Shown: one piece after another, positions 45,604 through 54,574 of the stretch
Position numbering within the stretch: position 1 is the stretch's first letter
Layout of the letters: each line of letters begins with the position of its first letter
Assembly (NCBI GenBank): GCA_945897075.1
Contig: CAMDEX010000007.1
Location: 1 to 57,169 of the forward strand
Length of the DNA stretch: 57,169 nucleotides
Direction of reading: 5' to 3'
Source of the DNA: Litorilinea aerophila
Lineage (GTDB): Bacteria > Chloroflexota > Anaerolineae > Caldilineales > Caldilineaceae
The notes under the pieces: model-generated
Databases searched by the model: none
Told to the model about the DNA's origin: nothing
Seen by the model: only the letters and a program-made list of their open reading frames with translations
Made by a program: the position numbers and the translations under genes

Positions 45604-47440
45604 TAATGCTGCTAAGAATTGGCAAGAGGAAAGGATTGAGAGAGTGAAACATGGTTGGAGAGAGAGATAGTTGGTGAGACAAAGCCGAGTTTGAGGAGGT
45701 TTTCTTGACGAGCGGCTGTGCGATCGCCCCGTAAGACGGGGTAGACTTGAGGACGACGGCGGACCATGCGCGGTTCATGGCGGACTTTGTTAGGCTGCTT
45801 GGGCAAGCGACATTTAGCCAAGCGAGCAAGGAGATGGTCAAGGATCTGACCAGACTGGGCAACCCAAGCGGGGACACCAGAAAGGAGGGCATCGCGCAGA
45901 CGACGAAGAGATTTTTGAAAGCTCAACTGCAAAGGAGAGCAATTAGCAGCGAGAGCAGCCTTGACCATCATGGCGCGGGTGAGGTTGTAGGTGAGTAAGC
46001 CAGCCAGGAGTTCAAGCTGGAAAATAGCAGGGGAGTGAGCAGCGAATTCCTCCATGTCGAGAGTCGTTTTGATATGGCGGTAGTTAAGTTCGGCTTGCCA
46101 GCGCAGAGTGTAGAGTTGGCATATCTCCGCGAATGAGTAGACCGTCTCGTCGCACAAGGTGGTGAAGAGGAAGATGTCCATAGGACGGAAGCCCGGAGTG
46201 TTGAGGTGCAGATAGAGCAGGCGACCGGGGAGGGCAACACGCGGCAGGCGTGGATCAGAGCGAATCTGAGGAGCAGGTGTCCAGAGTACCTGCCATTCTT
46301 GCCCACTCTTCAGCGCAGCAGGATGATCAATGGTGCGCCGCAAAGCCTCAAAGCGATCACGACGCAGACGCAGCAGCACATGTTGGCCGAAGTTGCGGGC
46401 GGTTTGCACCGTGCGATAGACGCCGAAATTGATGTCGCCCACGAAAATCGTGCCCGGTTCATCTTCGACCATCAGATCATAGAGCATAGCCGATTCACTG
46501 GTGTGCATGTCTGCGCTAGTTACCGCTACACTCAAGTGGGTATGCAGGCAAAAACTGATCACCGAACGCACGACGACCCAATGGCTTTCTCCTTTGCCAT
46601 TTTTTGCCTGGCCGTAGGCGGCGACTAATTCTGGCGTGGGCAGCAGGCGAAAGGTGGTGCCGTCAAGCAAGCGCACGGCATGATCGTGCCAACGCCAAGA
46701 TTGGGGGATGTTGGCCTGACACAGCCAGCCACACACGACCCGCCACACCTGCTTCAATGCCCAACGCACGAGGGCCAATGGCAGCCGTTCCCGCGCTTGC
46801 ACGTAGGCCGATGTGCTTTCCGAGTTGATGCGCTGCGACAATGGTTGTTCATGCTCATCTTCGCAATCCAATCCATCGGCCACCCCTGTGTGCAAATGGC
46901 TTACCACCTCATCGCAACTGTGGTCTGCATTCAACCGCTGCACGATCAGACACCACAGCACGATCAAGGGGGTGAATAAGCGCCAGTAGAGACCGCGCTT
47001 TGCCCCGTCAGGTTTCGCTATCTGACTTAATTCGACTTTGAGCAGACTGCGCGAAAAAATCTCGCCAAAGACGGGAAGCACTTCTTCTGGGGTTGCCTTG
47101 ACACTCGTGGAGGCTTTGCTTGACATGCTTGGTTCCTTTCAGTCACTCGACGCACAACGCATCTGTCAGTATTCTCTTAGCCTACACCTTTTCCTGTCTT
47201 TTTACAATCCCTTTTGCTTTTTCTGGTGCATTTCCGTTTTAGGGTGAGTAGAATCGTTGACCACGCCGCCGGGGGTGAAATCCCCGGTTACACAACAGCG
47301 CCCCCGGCAGTAGGGCTTTGTTGGTGGGCAAGCCGGAGTTCATCCGGCGCTTTTGGTAGCTCCGGAACTTCATCCCGGAGCGGTCACCCTTGTGCCTATA
47401 TGTGAAATACACCCTGTTTCTTGAAATCTTAGCAGCATTA
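45604..47440. mobile_element. IS4-family insertion sequence
   Basis: The ends TAATGCTGCTAAGA (45604-45617) and TCTTAGCAGCATTA (47427-47440) are exact 14-base inverted repeats enclosing a 504-aa IS4-type transposase, 1837 bp in all. The transposase stop lies inside the left repeat. No target duplication joins the flanks: left is a dispersed palindrome half, right is the interior of a gene. About 300 bases between the transposase start and the right end hold small hairpins (GCCGGAGTTCATCCGGC, CCGGGGATTT-like) that are not typical IS sequence. Confidence 0.75.
45612..47126 (-). CDS. IS4 family DDE transposase
   Basis: A 504-aa transposase. The first catalytic aspartate lies in LLDGTTFRLLPT, the second in IFVGDINFGVYR, and the C-terminal YREK signature of the IS4 family is complete in YTLRWQAELNYRHIKTTL (Y-x2-R-x3-E-x6-K). 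The N-terminus (GLYWRLFTPLIVLWCLIVQRL) is the usual helical DNA-binding region. Length is normal for IS4-type elements, with no frameshift, so the element may still be active. The start has AGGAACC about 6 bases upstream. Confidence 0.92.
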   Translation of the reverse strand: MSSKASTSVKATPEEVLPVFGEIFSRSLLKVELSQIAKPDGAKRGLYWRLFTPLIVLWCLIVQRLNADHSCDEVVSHLHTGVADGLDCEDEHEQPLSQRINSESTSAYVQARERLPLALVRWALKQVWRVVCGWLCQANIPQSWRWHDHAVRLLDGTTFRLLPTPELVAAYGQAKNGKGESHWVVVRSVISFCLHTHLSVAVTSADMHTSESAMLYDLMVEDEPGTIFVGDINFGVYRTVQTARNFGQHVLLRLRRDRFEALRRTIDHPAALKSGQEWQVLWTPAPQIRSDPRLPRVALPGRLLYLHLNTPGFRPMDIFLFTTLCDETVYSFAEICQLYTLRWQAELNYRHIKTTLDMEEFAAHSPAIFQLELLAGLLTYNLTRAMMVKAALAANCSPLQLSFQKSLRRLRDALLSGVPAWVAQSGQILDHLLARLAKCRLPKQPNKVRHEPRMVRRRPQVYPVLRGDRTAARQENLLKLGFVSPTISLSNHVSLSQSFPLANS

Positions 47441-48291
47441 CACTGACGATCCGCAGCAGCTTTCACCTCAACCCAGCCATCGTTGATCGACTAGAGCGCG
47501 CCAAGCCCAAGAACTTTGCCGAAATGGGCGCAACGATTGCCGGTTGGCAGGCGAGCCAGGAAACATCGTACAGCTATCACAACTTTGTTGGCAGCCGTCC
47601 CGAACGCCTGTGGCTGGTGATCCCCTTTACCCTGCAAAAAGCGGGCGCGCTCACCTTCGCCGCCGACTTCGCCCTCCGTGTCGCGGTCAACGGCAGGGAT
47701 GTGGGCGACGCGCTCAAACTTGACGCCAATGGCAACAGCTTTTACGTGGATCTCACTGAACTTGTCCACTATGGCTTGGTGCCCGAAACTGGCAATACCA
47801 TCCAACTCGACCTGCGCCACTTGGGGCAGAACGAGTTTATGGGGCCGTTTTTGCTCTACCCGCCGGAAGCATTATCCGCGGATTGGGCGACCGAGCCAAC
47901 CAAGCCAGGGGAGGTCGAAGGCGGTGTTGTCTACACTTCGCTGATTCCGCCGGGGCCGCCGCGCTATCGCAAGGGTGGCGCACCGCCCAAGATTACCCAC
48001 GCATCTGTGACCGGCAATGTGACGCTCACCCAGTCCTCTCAACTCCATGTACACATCGATCAGCCGCCCGATGCCCTCCAACGGGTACTCTACACCCACT
48101 CCGGCTTCCCGTGGATGGGCATCGTTACGCTCGCCTACGATGCCGCGCTCGCCTGCTGGATAGCCCAAGTCAAGCCCGGCGCGCGGGCGGCGATCCAGGA
48201 GAATGAACTGATCTACGTCTGGGCGGTGGGTCGCGATGGCTTGCAGAGTGATTATTATCCGGTCAAGGTGGGGTGGGATTTTGCCGGTTGA
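47441..48291 (+). pseudogene. Unknown protein, 5' end lost at the IS
   Basis: The reading frame is open from the first base after the IS right end (LTIRSSFHLNPAIVDRLE) through KNFAEMGATIAGWQASQ to a stop at 48291, 283 codons. An ATG at 47524 exists but has no ribosome site and lies well inside the conserved-looking sequence. The body is beta-rich (LWLVIPFTLQKAGALTF, VDLTELVHYGLVPETGNTI, HVHIDQPPDALQRV) and resembles carbohydrate-binding or sugar-active beta-sandwich modules, without a firm match. The missing 5' part is not found left of the IS. Confidence 0.6.
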
Positions 48292-48379
48292 CCCGATCCG
48301 CCGACACGTTGGTTGCGGCCCGTTTGATAGGCAGCCGTAGCCGCGACAATGTAGCCACTTCCTGGGTGGCGCGCTAGTC

Positions 48380-48407
48380 GTTGTCGGGCTCCACGCTATG
48401 CTATAAT
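48380..48407 (+). promoter_or_regulatory. Promoter of the AAA-nuclease gene
   Basis: A perfect -10 box TATAAT (48402-48407) follows GTTGTC (48380-48385) by 16 bases. The start codon lies 46 bases downstream, with AGAGGGAAGG as ribosome site. Confidence 0.5.
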
Positions 48408-48453
48408 AGAGCGTAACCAAAGGGAGGAAGTTGGCAAGCGAAAAGAGGGAAGG

Positions 48454-50052
48454 ATGCGGAAATTTTCGTCCTATGGGCCGATTGACACGGAACTCAATTA
48501 TTATGTTCCACGCCAAAGCTTGATCGACGAAGCGGTAGGGCATTTGGTGGGGGACGACCCTGCGCGAGGCGGTCATTACATCACGGTCTGGGCACCACGT
48601 CAACGGGGCAAAAGTTGGATCTTGCAGCAGGCGTTGTGGCAGTTGCGCAGGGATCCGCGCTATGCTGGCTTTGATGTGCTGAAAATCAACCTGGAACATC
48701 TCAAGATGACGCCGGATGTGGTGCGGATTGCACAGGTCATTGCCCGCGAAATTGGCGAAAAGTTGGCTTTGCCCGCCATCGAAATTCAACAACTCGACGA
48801 TTTTTACACGATCTTCAAACGCGATGTCTTGCAAAAGCCGTTGATCTTAATCTTAGATGAGTTTGATGCGTTGGCGCCACAGGCCATTAGTGGACTGGTC
48901 AGCGTCTTTCGCAATATCTATAACACGCGCCGCGAACAATCTGATAAGACCAGCGCCGAGAAAGATTATCTGCTCCACGGCATGGCGCTGATTGGGGTGC
49001 GCAGTGTGTTGGGGCTGGACAACCCGCGCGGCTCACCCTTTAATGTGCAACGCAGTTTGCAGATCCCCAACCTCACCGCTGACGAAGTGGCGGAGATGTA
49101 CCACTGGTATGAACGCGAGAGTGGTCAACGGATCGAACCAGCCGTGATCGAGCGCATCTACAGCGAGTTACGCGGCCAACCAGGGTTAACCTCCTGGTTT
49201 GGCGAGTTGTTGACCGAGACCTATAACGACCACAAGCCCACGATTACGCTCGATGACTTTGAGATTGTGGAGGCAACGGCCGGCAGCCTGTTACCGAACA
49301 CCAACATCATCAATCTGATCAGTAAAGCCAACGAAGAGCCGCATCGCGACTTTCTGATTGAACTTTTTCAAACCGAGGAGAAGATAGCCTTCAACTATGA
49401 TGATCCAAGCATCAATTACCTCTATATGAATGGTGTGATCGACGAGGAAGTGGTTGATAAACGTAAGTTTTATGTCAAATTTCCCTGCCCCTTTGTACAA
49501 AAGCGCCTCTTCAGCCACTTTGCCCGCGAGATATTTCAGGATATCGGCGCGCTTTATCCGCCTTTTACCAAGCTGGCCGATATCCTGACCCCGACAGGAC
49601 TCGATGTCAAAAATATGCTACGGCTCTACGAAGCCTATGTGCAGAAAAATCACACCTGGCTCTTCAAAGAGGCACCGCGGCGCACTGATATGCGTTTATA
49701 CGAAGCAGTCTATCATTTTAATTTGTATATGTGGCTGGAACGCTTTCTCCAACGCACCGGCGGTCGTGTTTATCCGGAATTCCCCACCGGCAATGGGCAA
49801 ATTGATCTGCTCATTCGCCATCAAGAGCAGCGTTATGGGGTCGAATTAAAGAGCTTTCGCAGTGACTTTGAGTATGCCGCCGCCCTGGATCAGGCCGCCC
49901 GCTATGCCCGTCATCTCCAGCTTGCCACCATCACTGTGGTCTTCTTTGTGGAAGCCGTGGACGATGAGACGCGCGCCCAATACGAAACACCCTATCACGA
50001 CACCGTCATTGGCGTCAGCGTAGAGCCGCTGTTGGTGACCACGGTGGAATGA
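48454..50052 (+). CDS. AAA ATPase fused to PD-(D/E)XK nuclease
   Basis: A 532-aa protein. The N-terminal ATPase has a P-loop lacking the first glycine (APRQRGKS, 47-54) and Walker B LILILDEFDAL (about 129-139), followed by the winged-helix AAA_35 region. The C-terminus (from about 420) is a restriction-endonuclease-like fold: E in YPEFPTGNGQ, D451 in GQIDLLI and E464-x-K466 in GVELKSF, then a helix with QAARYARH. ATPase-nuclease fusions of this kind occur in many Chloroflexota and Cyanobacteria, often in defence or mobile neighbourhoods; function is unproven. It has its own promoter and stands alone next to decayed genes and an IS. Confidence 0.82.
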   Translation: MRKFSSYGPIDTELNYYVPRQSLIDEAVGHLVGDDPARGGHYITVWAPRQRGKSWILQQALWQLRRDPRYAGFDVLKINLEHLKMTPDVVRIAQVIAREIGEKLALPAIEIQQLDDFYTIFKRDVLQKPLILILDEFDALAPQAISGLVSVFRNIYNTRREQSDKTSAEKDYLLHGMALIGVRSVLGLDNPRGSPFNVQRSLQIPNLTADEVAEMYHWYERESGQRIEPAVIERIYSELRGQPGLTSWFGELLTETYNDHKPTITLDDFEIVEATAGSLLPNTNIINLISKANEEPHRDFLIELFQTEEKIAFNYDDPSINYLYMNGVIDEEVVDKRKFYVKFPCPFVQKRLFSHFAREIFQDIGALYPPFTKLADILTPTGLDVKNMLRLYEAYVQKNHTWLFKEAPRRTDMRLYEAVYHFNLYMWLERFLQRTGGRVYPEFPTGNGQIDLLIRHQEQRYGVELKSFRSDFEYAAALDQAARYARHLQLATITVVFFVEAVDDETRAQYETPYHDTVIGVSVEPLLVTTVE

Positions 50053-50159
50053 ATGCAGTGGCAAAGTGCCAGAGATCGAACGCCCCTATCCTCAACGGCG
50101 CGTCCACAGACTGGTCGGCTGGGCGATGATGGCGGCCAATCCCTTAAACGATACTCGCG

Positions 50160-50323
50160 ATGGAAAACCCGGATGCCACACTGGAAGGACTCGTTGACGC
50201 CGATATGGCGTTTCACCAGACGCTGGCGCAAGTTGCCAACAACCCCCTGCTCGAATTGATCTTTCAATCGGTGACCGGTCTGATGCGCGCCAGCCGCAAA
50301 TTGACCCTAAAACAAAGGACAAA
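50160..50323 (+). pseudogene. FCD-domain remnant of a GntR/FadR regulator
   Basis: The frame reads LVDADMAFHQTLAQVANNPL followed by LELIFQSVTGLMRASR, a clear piece of the ligand-binding FCD domain of FadR-type regulators (metal-binding D and H in DADMAFH). The N-terminal DNA-binding domain and the last helices are absent. The dioxygenase gene begins directly after it. Such regulators usually control sugar-acid catabolic genes, which fits the family members downstream. Confidence 0.7.
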
Positions 50324-50326
50324 CTT

Positions 50327-51073
50327 ATGCGCTATGATTCGTCAATCATACCCCAACAGCTCAATCCAACGCTCACACCCGAACTGGAACGCGAAGTCAA
50401 CTTCTTTATGAAGTGGGGCTACCTGCTGGTCGAAGAGGCCATTACGCAGAACCAGGTGGAGCTACTCCGCACCGCGCTGGATGAAACATTTGCACGCGGC
50501 CGTACCCAATTCACCCATCAACTGTTGGAAGAGGATGATCGCTTTGCCTTTCTGCTCGATCATCCGCCCGTCCTCACGCGGATGAAGGCGATCTTGGGCA
50601 ACTGTATCCAACTGCACAGCGCCACCGCCCGCGTCACCGAGCCGGGCGCGCCCGACCAAAGCTGGCATCGCGACGGCCCCTGGCCTGTTGACCCCGACGG
50701 CACGCCCTTTGGCAGCATTCCCGGCCAGATCAACTGTGGCTATTACCTGGATGAATTGACCATGGAGAACGGGCCGATTGCGGTCGTCCCCGGCAGCCAG
50801 CGCGCCCCCTTCAAACCGCCCGAAGGCTTCCCACGCTTTCCCGATGAAAAGATGATTCTGGCCAAACCGGGACAAGCCGTTCTCTTTAATGGCTGGCTCT
50901 ACCATCGGGGGGTTGCCAATAAATCCAACAACCGGCGGCGCGTCTGTTTGATCTGTTATCAGAATGCCTGGATGAAATCGCGCGAATCGTTCACCGGCCC
51001 GCGCGTGACACAAATCAAGGAAAATGGCACCGCCGAGCAAAAGCTACTGTTGGGGGGCGTGCCGCAGTGGTAG
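50327..51073 (+). CDS. Phytanoyl-CoA dioxygenase (PhyH) family protein
   Basis: A 248-aa Fe(II)/2-oxoglutarate oxygenase. Iron ligands H114 and D116 (SWHRDGP) and H193 (LYHRG); R204/R205 in NNRRRVCL probably bind 2-oxoglutarate. AAAGGA lies 10 bases before the ATG. Shorter than the protein at 2944 and not closely related to it. It sits between a broken FadR-type regulator and a broken hydrolase, so this seems to be a surviving gene of a decaying catabolic cluster. Confidence 0.87.
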   Translation: MRYDSSIIPQQLNPTLTPELEREVNFFMKWGYLLVEEAITQNQVELLRTALDETFARGRTQFTHQLLEEDDRFAFLLDHPPVLTRMKAILGNCIQLHSATARVTEPGAPDQSWHRDGPWPVDPDGTPFGSIPGQINCGYYLDELTMENGPIAVVPGSQRAPFKPPEGFPRFPDEKMILAKPGQAVLFNGWLYHRGVANKSNNRRRVCLICYQNAWMKSRESFTGPRVTQIKENGTAEQKLLLGGVPQW

Positions 51074-51082
51074 GGGAAGAGC

Positions 51083-51399
51083 ATGACGATTCTCAAACAA
51101 GCAATGGTGGCAGACATTCCCGTTCTTTGGGCTGAACCGGTGCCACAGTCAGCCCGCAAGCCGCAATCCCCTCACCCACCTGGAACTTTACCGTCATCGC
51201 CCGGCCATCAGCTTTCAGTGTGGCGCACAGGATCAACAGGTGCCGCCCGACGGCGCGCAGCGGTTTGTTGCCGCGCTGCACGCTATCTATGCAGAACAAC
51301 CGGAGCAACTGGACGTATTTTGCCAGCCCGACACGCCCCATAAATTTACCGAAGTGATGTGGCAGAACGGATTGCGCTGGTTTGCAAAAAATATGTAGA
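51083..51399 (+). pseudogene. Alpha/beta hydrolase, internally deleted
   Basis: An ATG at 51083 opens a plausible hydrolase N-terminus (MTILKQAMVADIPVLWAEP). From 51165, in another frame, NPLTHLELYRHRPAISFQCG then QQVPPDGAQRFVAALHAIYA matches the C-terminal part of dienelactone hydrolase/prolyl-oligopeptidase-like enzymes, ending at TAG 51397-51399. About 200 residues, with the catalytic serine, are missing. The next 250 bases (51400-51648) hold further broken coding traces (for example QPDRLPDDITDDQAAFG near 51575) and no intact gene. Confidence 0.6.
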
Positions 51400-51648
51400 A
51401 TATGGTCATCTGGGCGGTGCCAATGGCCCTGACCGGCCAGTCTATCCATGAATTTGTCGGCAGCGGCGGGCTGATTGCGCGTATGATCAGCGCTGGTTCC
51501 TAGAAGAGAAGGGGCAAAAAGGACTGCCGCCCATGCGTCCCCTCTTCTTTTACCGACGGCGGAGACTGGCAATCTCAGCCCGACCGCCTACCCGACGACA
51601 TCACCGACGATCAGGCAGCTTTCGGCGTTCTCGGCGACCTTTGTCTCC

Positions 51649-52920
51649 TTATCGCTCCGCGCGCTTGACTCCGTGGGTGAGTCGCCCACTACTGCTGTAG
51701 AATGGGTCGTTCTTGTCCAACGGCAGGGTGACTGGCTGGCCCTCTGCCGCCGACTTATAGATCGCACGCACGACCTCGACATGGTGACGGGGCACATCAA
51801 TCGGCACCAACGGTTCTGTGTCATTGGCGATCGTTTCCAGAAAGAGCCGGCTCTGATATTCCTCGCTCGCCCGTTCCGGGATGCTCTCTACCTCTGCGCG
51901 CAGAGACTCAAGCGCTTTCAGCGCCGCCGGGTTGTCGCTGGAGCCAAAGGCTGTATCCGCCTGCCAGTAGTTGCCGCGTCCACCCAAGACGCCGTTATCG
52001 TTGAGATAATATTCTTCGCCCACCAGAAGGGCAGCATCATACCCCAGAATCTCGATACGCCCCTCCGGGGTTAGTGGCTGGCGGTGGTTGAGCAACGAGG
52101 CGTGGATGCTGCCCGTGGCCCCGTTGGCAAAGCGCACAACGGCCTGGCTCAGGCTTTCGTGCTCGACCTGGCGCAGCATGGGGCCGGCATAGGCAAAGAG
52201 CTCAACCACGGGCGAATTGACAACCCACAGGAACGGATCGAGGATATAGCGCCCATGGTGGAAGGCCGCGCCGCCGCCCTCGCCATCCCAGGTGCCGTGC
52301 CAACCCCGATAATATGTTTGCGGCCGATACCAGTTCAGCTCTACACGTGCGCTTCCGATCTGACCCAACTTGCCGCTCTCTACGGCGCGGCGTGCAAGGA
52401 CCATCCCGCGGGGATAGCGTGCCCCACACTGTGAGTGGAACTTGACCCCTGCCTTCTGAACGGCTGTCGCCATGGCATCCGCTTCTTCCACACTGCGCGC
52501 CATAGGGCCTTGTGTGAAAATATGGCACCCCGACTCAGCAGCAGCGATTGTTGGCTCCAAGCGCACCGTCGGGGTGGTGAGCAGGATGATCGCCTGGACT
52601 TCATCGTCCTGGAGAAGCTCCTCATGGCTCCGATATTTGCGGATCGTCGTCTTTGCTGCTGCCTCGGCAGCCTCCGCTACCTTCTGTTCGGCGGCCCGCA
52701 CCTCGTCGCTGCGCCCAAAGGGTGCGCGGGCACGGGCGCGATAGGCCTCTGACGCATAGGCATCGGTCAGCACCTGGCGACGATTCTCCGCTAGGTCGTC
52801 CACCAGGTCCGCCACTGCTACCACCTGTGCGATGTCCGCCAGGCCGGCATAGATATCTGCATACATGCGCGAAATACCGCCACAGCCGATAAATCCAACC
52901 TTGATTCGTTCAGTTGCCAC
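51649..52920 (-). CDS. Gfo/Idh/MocA family oxidoreductase, EKP motif lost
   Basis: 423 aa from a GTG at 52920, which has GAGGAAAG six bases upstream; the frame extends to 53202 only through the pseudogene region. Rossmann motif GFIGCGGISRMY (9-20). The canonical EKP catalytic motif reads TQGP (Q137, G138, P139), so the lysine is absent. HHGRYILDPFLW holds the downstream histidine. A 35-residue helical insertion (EVRAAEQKVAEAAEAAAK) lies in the Rossmann half. The loss of lysine suggests an enzyme with altered chemistry or a non-catalytic paralogue. It is the last gene of a minus-strand cluster. Confidence 0.82.
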   Translation of the reverse strand: MATERIKVGFIGCGGISRMYADIYAGLADIAQVVAVADLVDDLAENRRQVLTDAYASEAYRARARAPFGRSDEVRAAEQKVAEAAEAAAKTTIRKYRSHEELLQDDEVQAIILLTTPTVRLEPTIAAAESGCHIFTQGPMARSVEEADAMATAVQKAGVKFHSQCGARYPRGMVLARRAVESGKLGQIGSARVELNWYRPQTYYRGWHGTWDGEGGGAAFHHGRYILDPFLWVVNSPVVELFAYAGPMLRQVEHESLSQAVVRFANGATGSIHASLLNHRQPLTPEGRIEILGYDAALLVGEEYYLNDNGVLGGRGNYWQADTAFGSSDNPAALKALESLRAEVESIPERASEEYQSRLFLETIANDTEPLVPIDVPRHHVEVVRAIYKSAAEGQPVTLPLDKNDPFYSSSGRLTHGVKRAER

Positions 52921-52954
52921 GTTCTTTCCTCTTTTCAGGTGTAGATAGGTCATT

Positions 52955-53251
52955 TTATGTGCTGCCGTGCCGTATAAACGGGTGTTCGCGCTGTTGCAGC
53001 GGGAGCTGTTGCAGCAGGAGCGGGATGCGTCCGCCATTGGCGTGGGCCGCGGCAATCGCTTGGATGAGTTCGAGCGCGGCGCGGGCGCGTTGACCACTGC
53101 CCGCAGGTTCACGGTCGTTCTCGATGGCGTCGAGCAAAGCGACGATGATGCGGCGATTGCCACGCTGAAAGAGCGTAGCCCCAGCGATTGTTCCATGCCC
53201 ATAGTTGCCGTGACCGGTGTGACCGATAATCGCTGTGCGATAGTGGCTCAT
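52955..53251 (-). pseudogene. Gfo/Idh/MocA oxidoreductase with large internal deletion
   Basis: The frame starts MSHYRTAIIGHTGHGNYGHG, a typical N-terminus of one subgroup, then jumps to RRIIVALLDAIENDREPAGS and LELIQAIAAAHANGGRIPL, which is a typical C-terminus. About 280 residues are gone but the frame is kept, leaving 98 codons. Its ATG overlaps the stop of the upstream gene. It cannot be a working dehydrogenase. Confidence 0.7.
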
Positions 53252-54444
53252 GCCAAGACCCCCTGCTTCCATAGTTCCAACGGATGGCGACGTTCGACCA
53301 GGGGCAGCGTCACGGGCGCGTTGGCGATGTGTGATTGATAGGTTGCCATTAACAATTCCAGCGACATGATGCCCTCATACCCGCTGGCAACATGCTGGCG
53401 TCCCTCTTCGATGGCGGCGATCAGTTCAAGCGCCATTTGTTGGCAAAGATAGTGGCTTGCTGGCCCATCGGTCTGGGCAAAATAGGCGTCGTAGCCCTCG
53501 ATGGTGACAGGGTTCCAGCGGTCATGGTCGGCAAAGGTGTGGCCTTGGCGCTGGAAAAGGTGTTTGACCATGCCGCCGCGTACGCCAAGTGCGCCCTTTG
53601 TGCCGATGACGTCGACGCCATCATAGCGCGCATCGGCATGGGGCAAGTTATGAAAGCGCGCCACCGCTTGCACGCCCCCCGCCAAGCCGATCACCACCGT
53701 CCCTCGTTCACCCACGACGAGACCGCAATCGCGATCCGTGGGCTTGGCAACCTGACTGTTGACAATTTCGGTGGCGGTGGCAGGGTGGGCGGCTGCGCCT
53801 AGCCCGGTGGTCAGGCGCGAAAAGAGCCACTCGACCTCATCGGCGCGGTGACCATCGCTTTGCACATAGTGAGAAAGCAAAAAGCGCGCCTCGTCAAAGT
53901 AGTGGGTCGCCATCTCCATCAGCGTGTTGCCGACCGGACGCCCGCCTTTGTCGTGAATATCCACGGCGAGAATTTCGCCGATTGCGCCAGCGGCGATCAT
54001 GTTGCGCCCTGTGGTGCTGGCAGGGGTGACGCGGCGCAGGTGGTTGGTGGCAAGCAGCACACCATTGGCTTCGCACGCCGCCACCATTGAATCGGCCTCG
54101 ACCAAGTTGAGTGCCAGGGGCTTCTCGCATAGCACATGAATGCCCCGTTGCGCAGCAGCAATGGTCAATTCGGCGTGTTGTGGGGCTTGGGTGGCGATGA
54201 CAACGAAATCGGGCTTTGCCTCGTCAAGCAGTTGGTTGTAGTCGAGGTAACGTTGGGCAGCGGGCAGGTTAACTTCATTGCCCCCGCGCTCCAGGTTGGG
54301 GGCGAAGATGTCGGAAATGCCGACAAGTTGCACCGCGGGCAGGGTTGCCAGCGCCTGAATGTGGTGGCGTCCCATGCCGCCGCAGCCGATGACGGCTGCA
54401 GCCACAGGGCGATTGAGTAAGGTTGCTTTGGGAGCAACGGGCAT
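53248..54444 (-). CDS. Gfo/Idh/MocA family oxidoreductase
   Basis: 398 aa from the ATG at 54444, which has GGAG six bases upstream; an ATG four codons earlier (54456) is the alternative. Rossmann AAVIGCGGMGRHH (about 16-28), EKP motif in HVLCEKPLALN, and DKGGRPVGNTLMEMATHYFD with the conserved histidine. Probably acts on a sugar or inositol derivative. It is followed by the deleted paralogue and then the EKP-less paralogue on the same strand; the zinc alcohol dehydrogenase gene lies upstream at a distance of about 130 bases. Confidence 0.87.
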   Translation of the reverse strand: MPVAPKATLLNRPVAAAVIGCGGMGRHHIQALATLPAVQLVGISDIFAPNLERGGNEVNLPAAQRYLDYNQLLDEAKPDFVVIATQAPQHAELTIAAAQRGIHVLCEKPLALNLVEADSMVAACEANGVLLATNHLRRVTPASTTGRNMIAAGAIGEILAVDIHDKGGRPVGNTLMEMATHYFDEARFLLSHYVQSDGHRADEVEWLFSRLTTGLGAAAHPATATEIVNSQVAKPTDRDCGLVVGERGTVVIGLAGGVQAVARFHNLPHADARYDGVDVIGTKGALGVRGGMVKHLFQRQGHTFADHDRWNPVTIEGYDAYFAQTDGPASHYLCQQMALELIAAIEEGRQHVASGYEGIMSLELLMATYQSHIANAPVTLPLVERRHPLELWKQGVLA

Positions 54445-54574
54445 GTCGGTCTCCATCTCTATGGGGCTAAGTGCATATGGCCGGAAAAGATTTTTGGTCG
54501 TCTGTACATGTTAGTTGCGACAGAGGCAGGGAGATGCTTCGTTCTACTCAGCATGACATGGCTGACCTGAGCGG

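Noticed and set aside
47170..47200. Alternative right end of the IS at ATTCTCTTAGCC
   Set aside because: Only a partial match to the left end; the 14-base match at 47427-47440 is exact and coincides with the point where a foreign reading frame begins.
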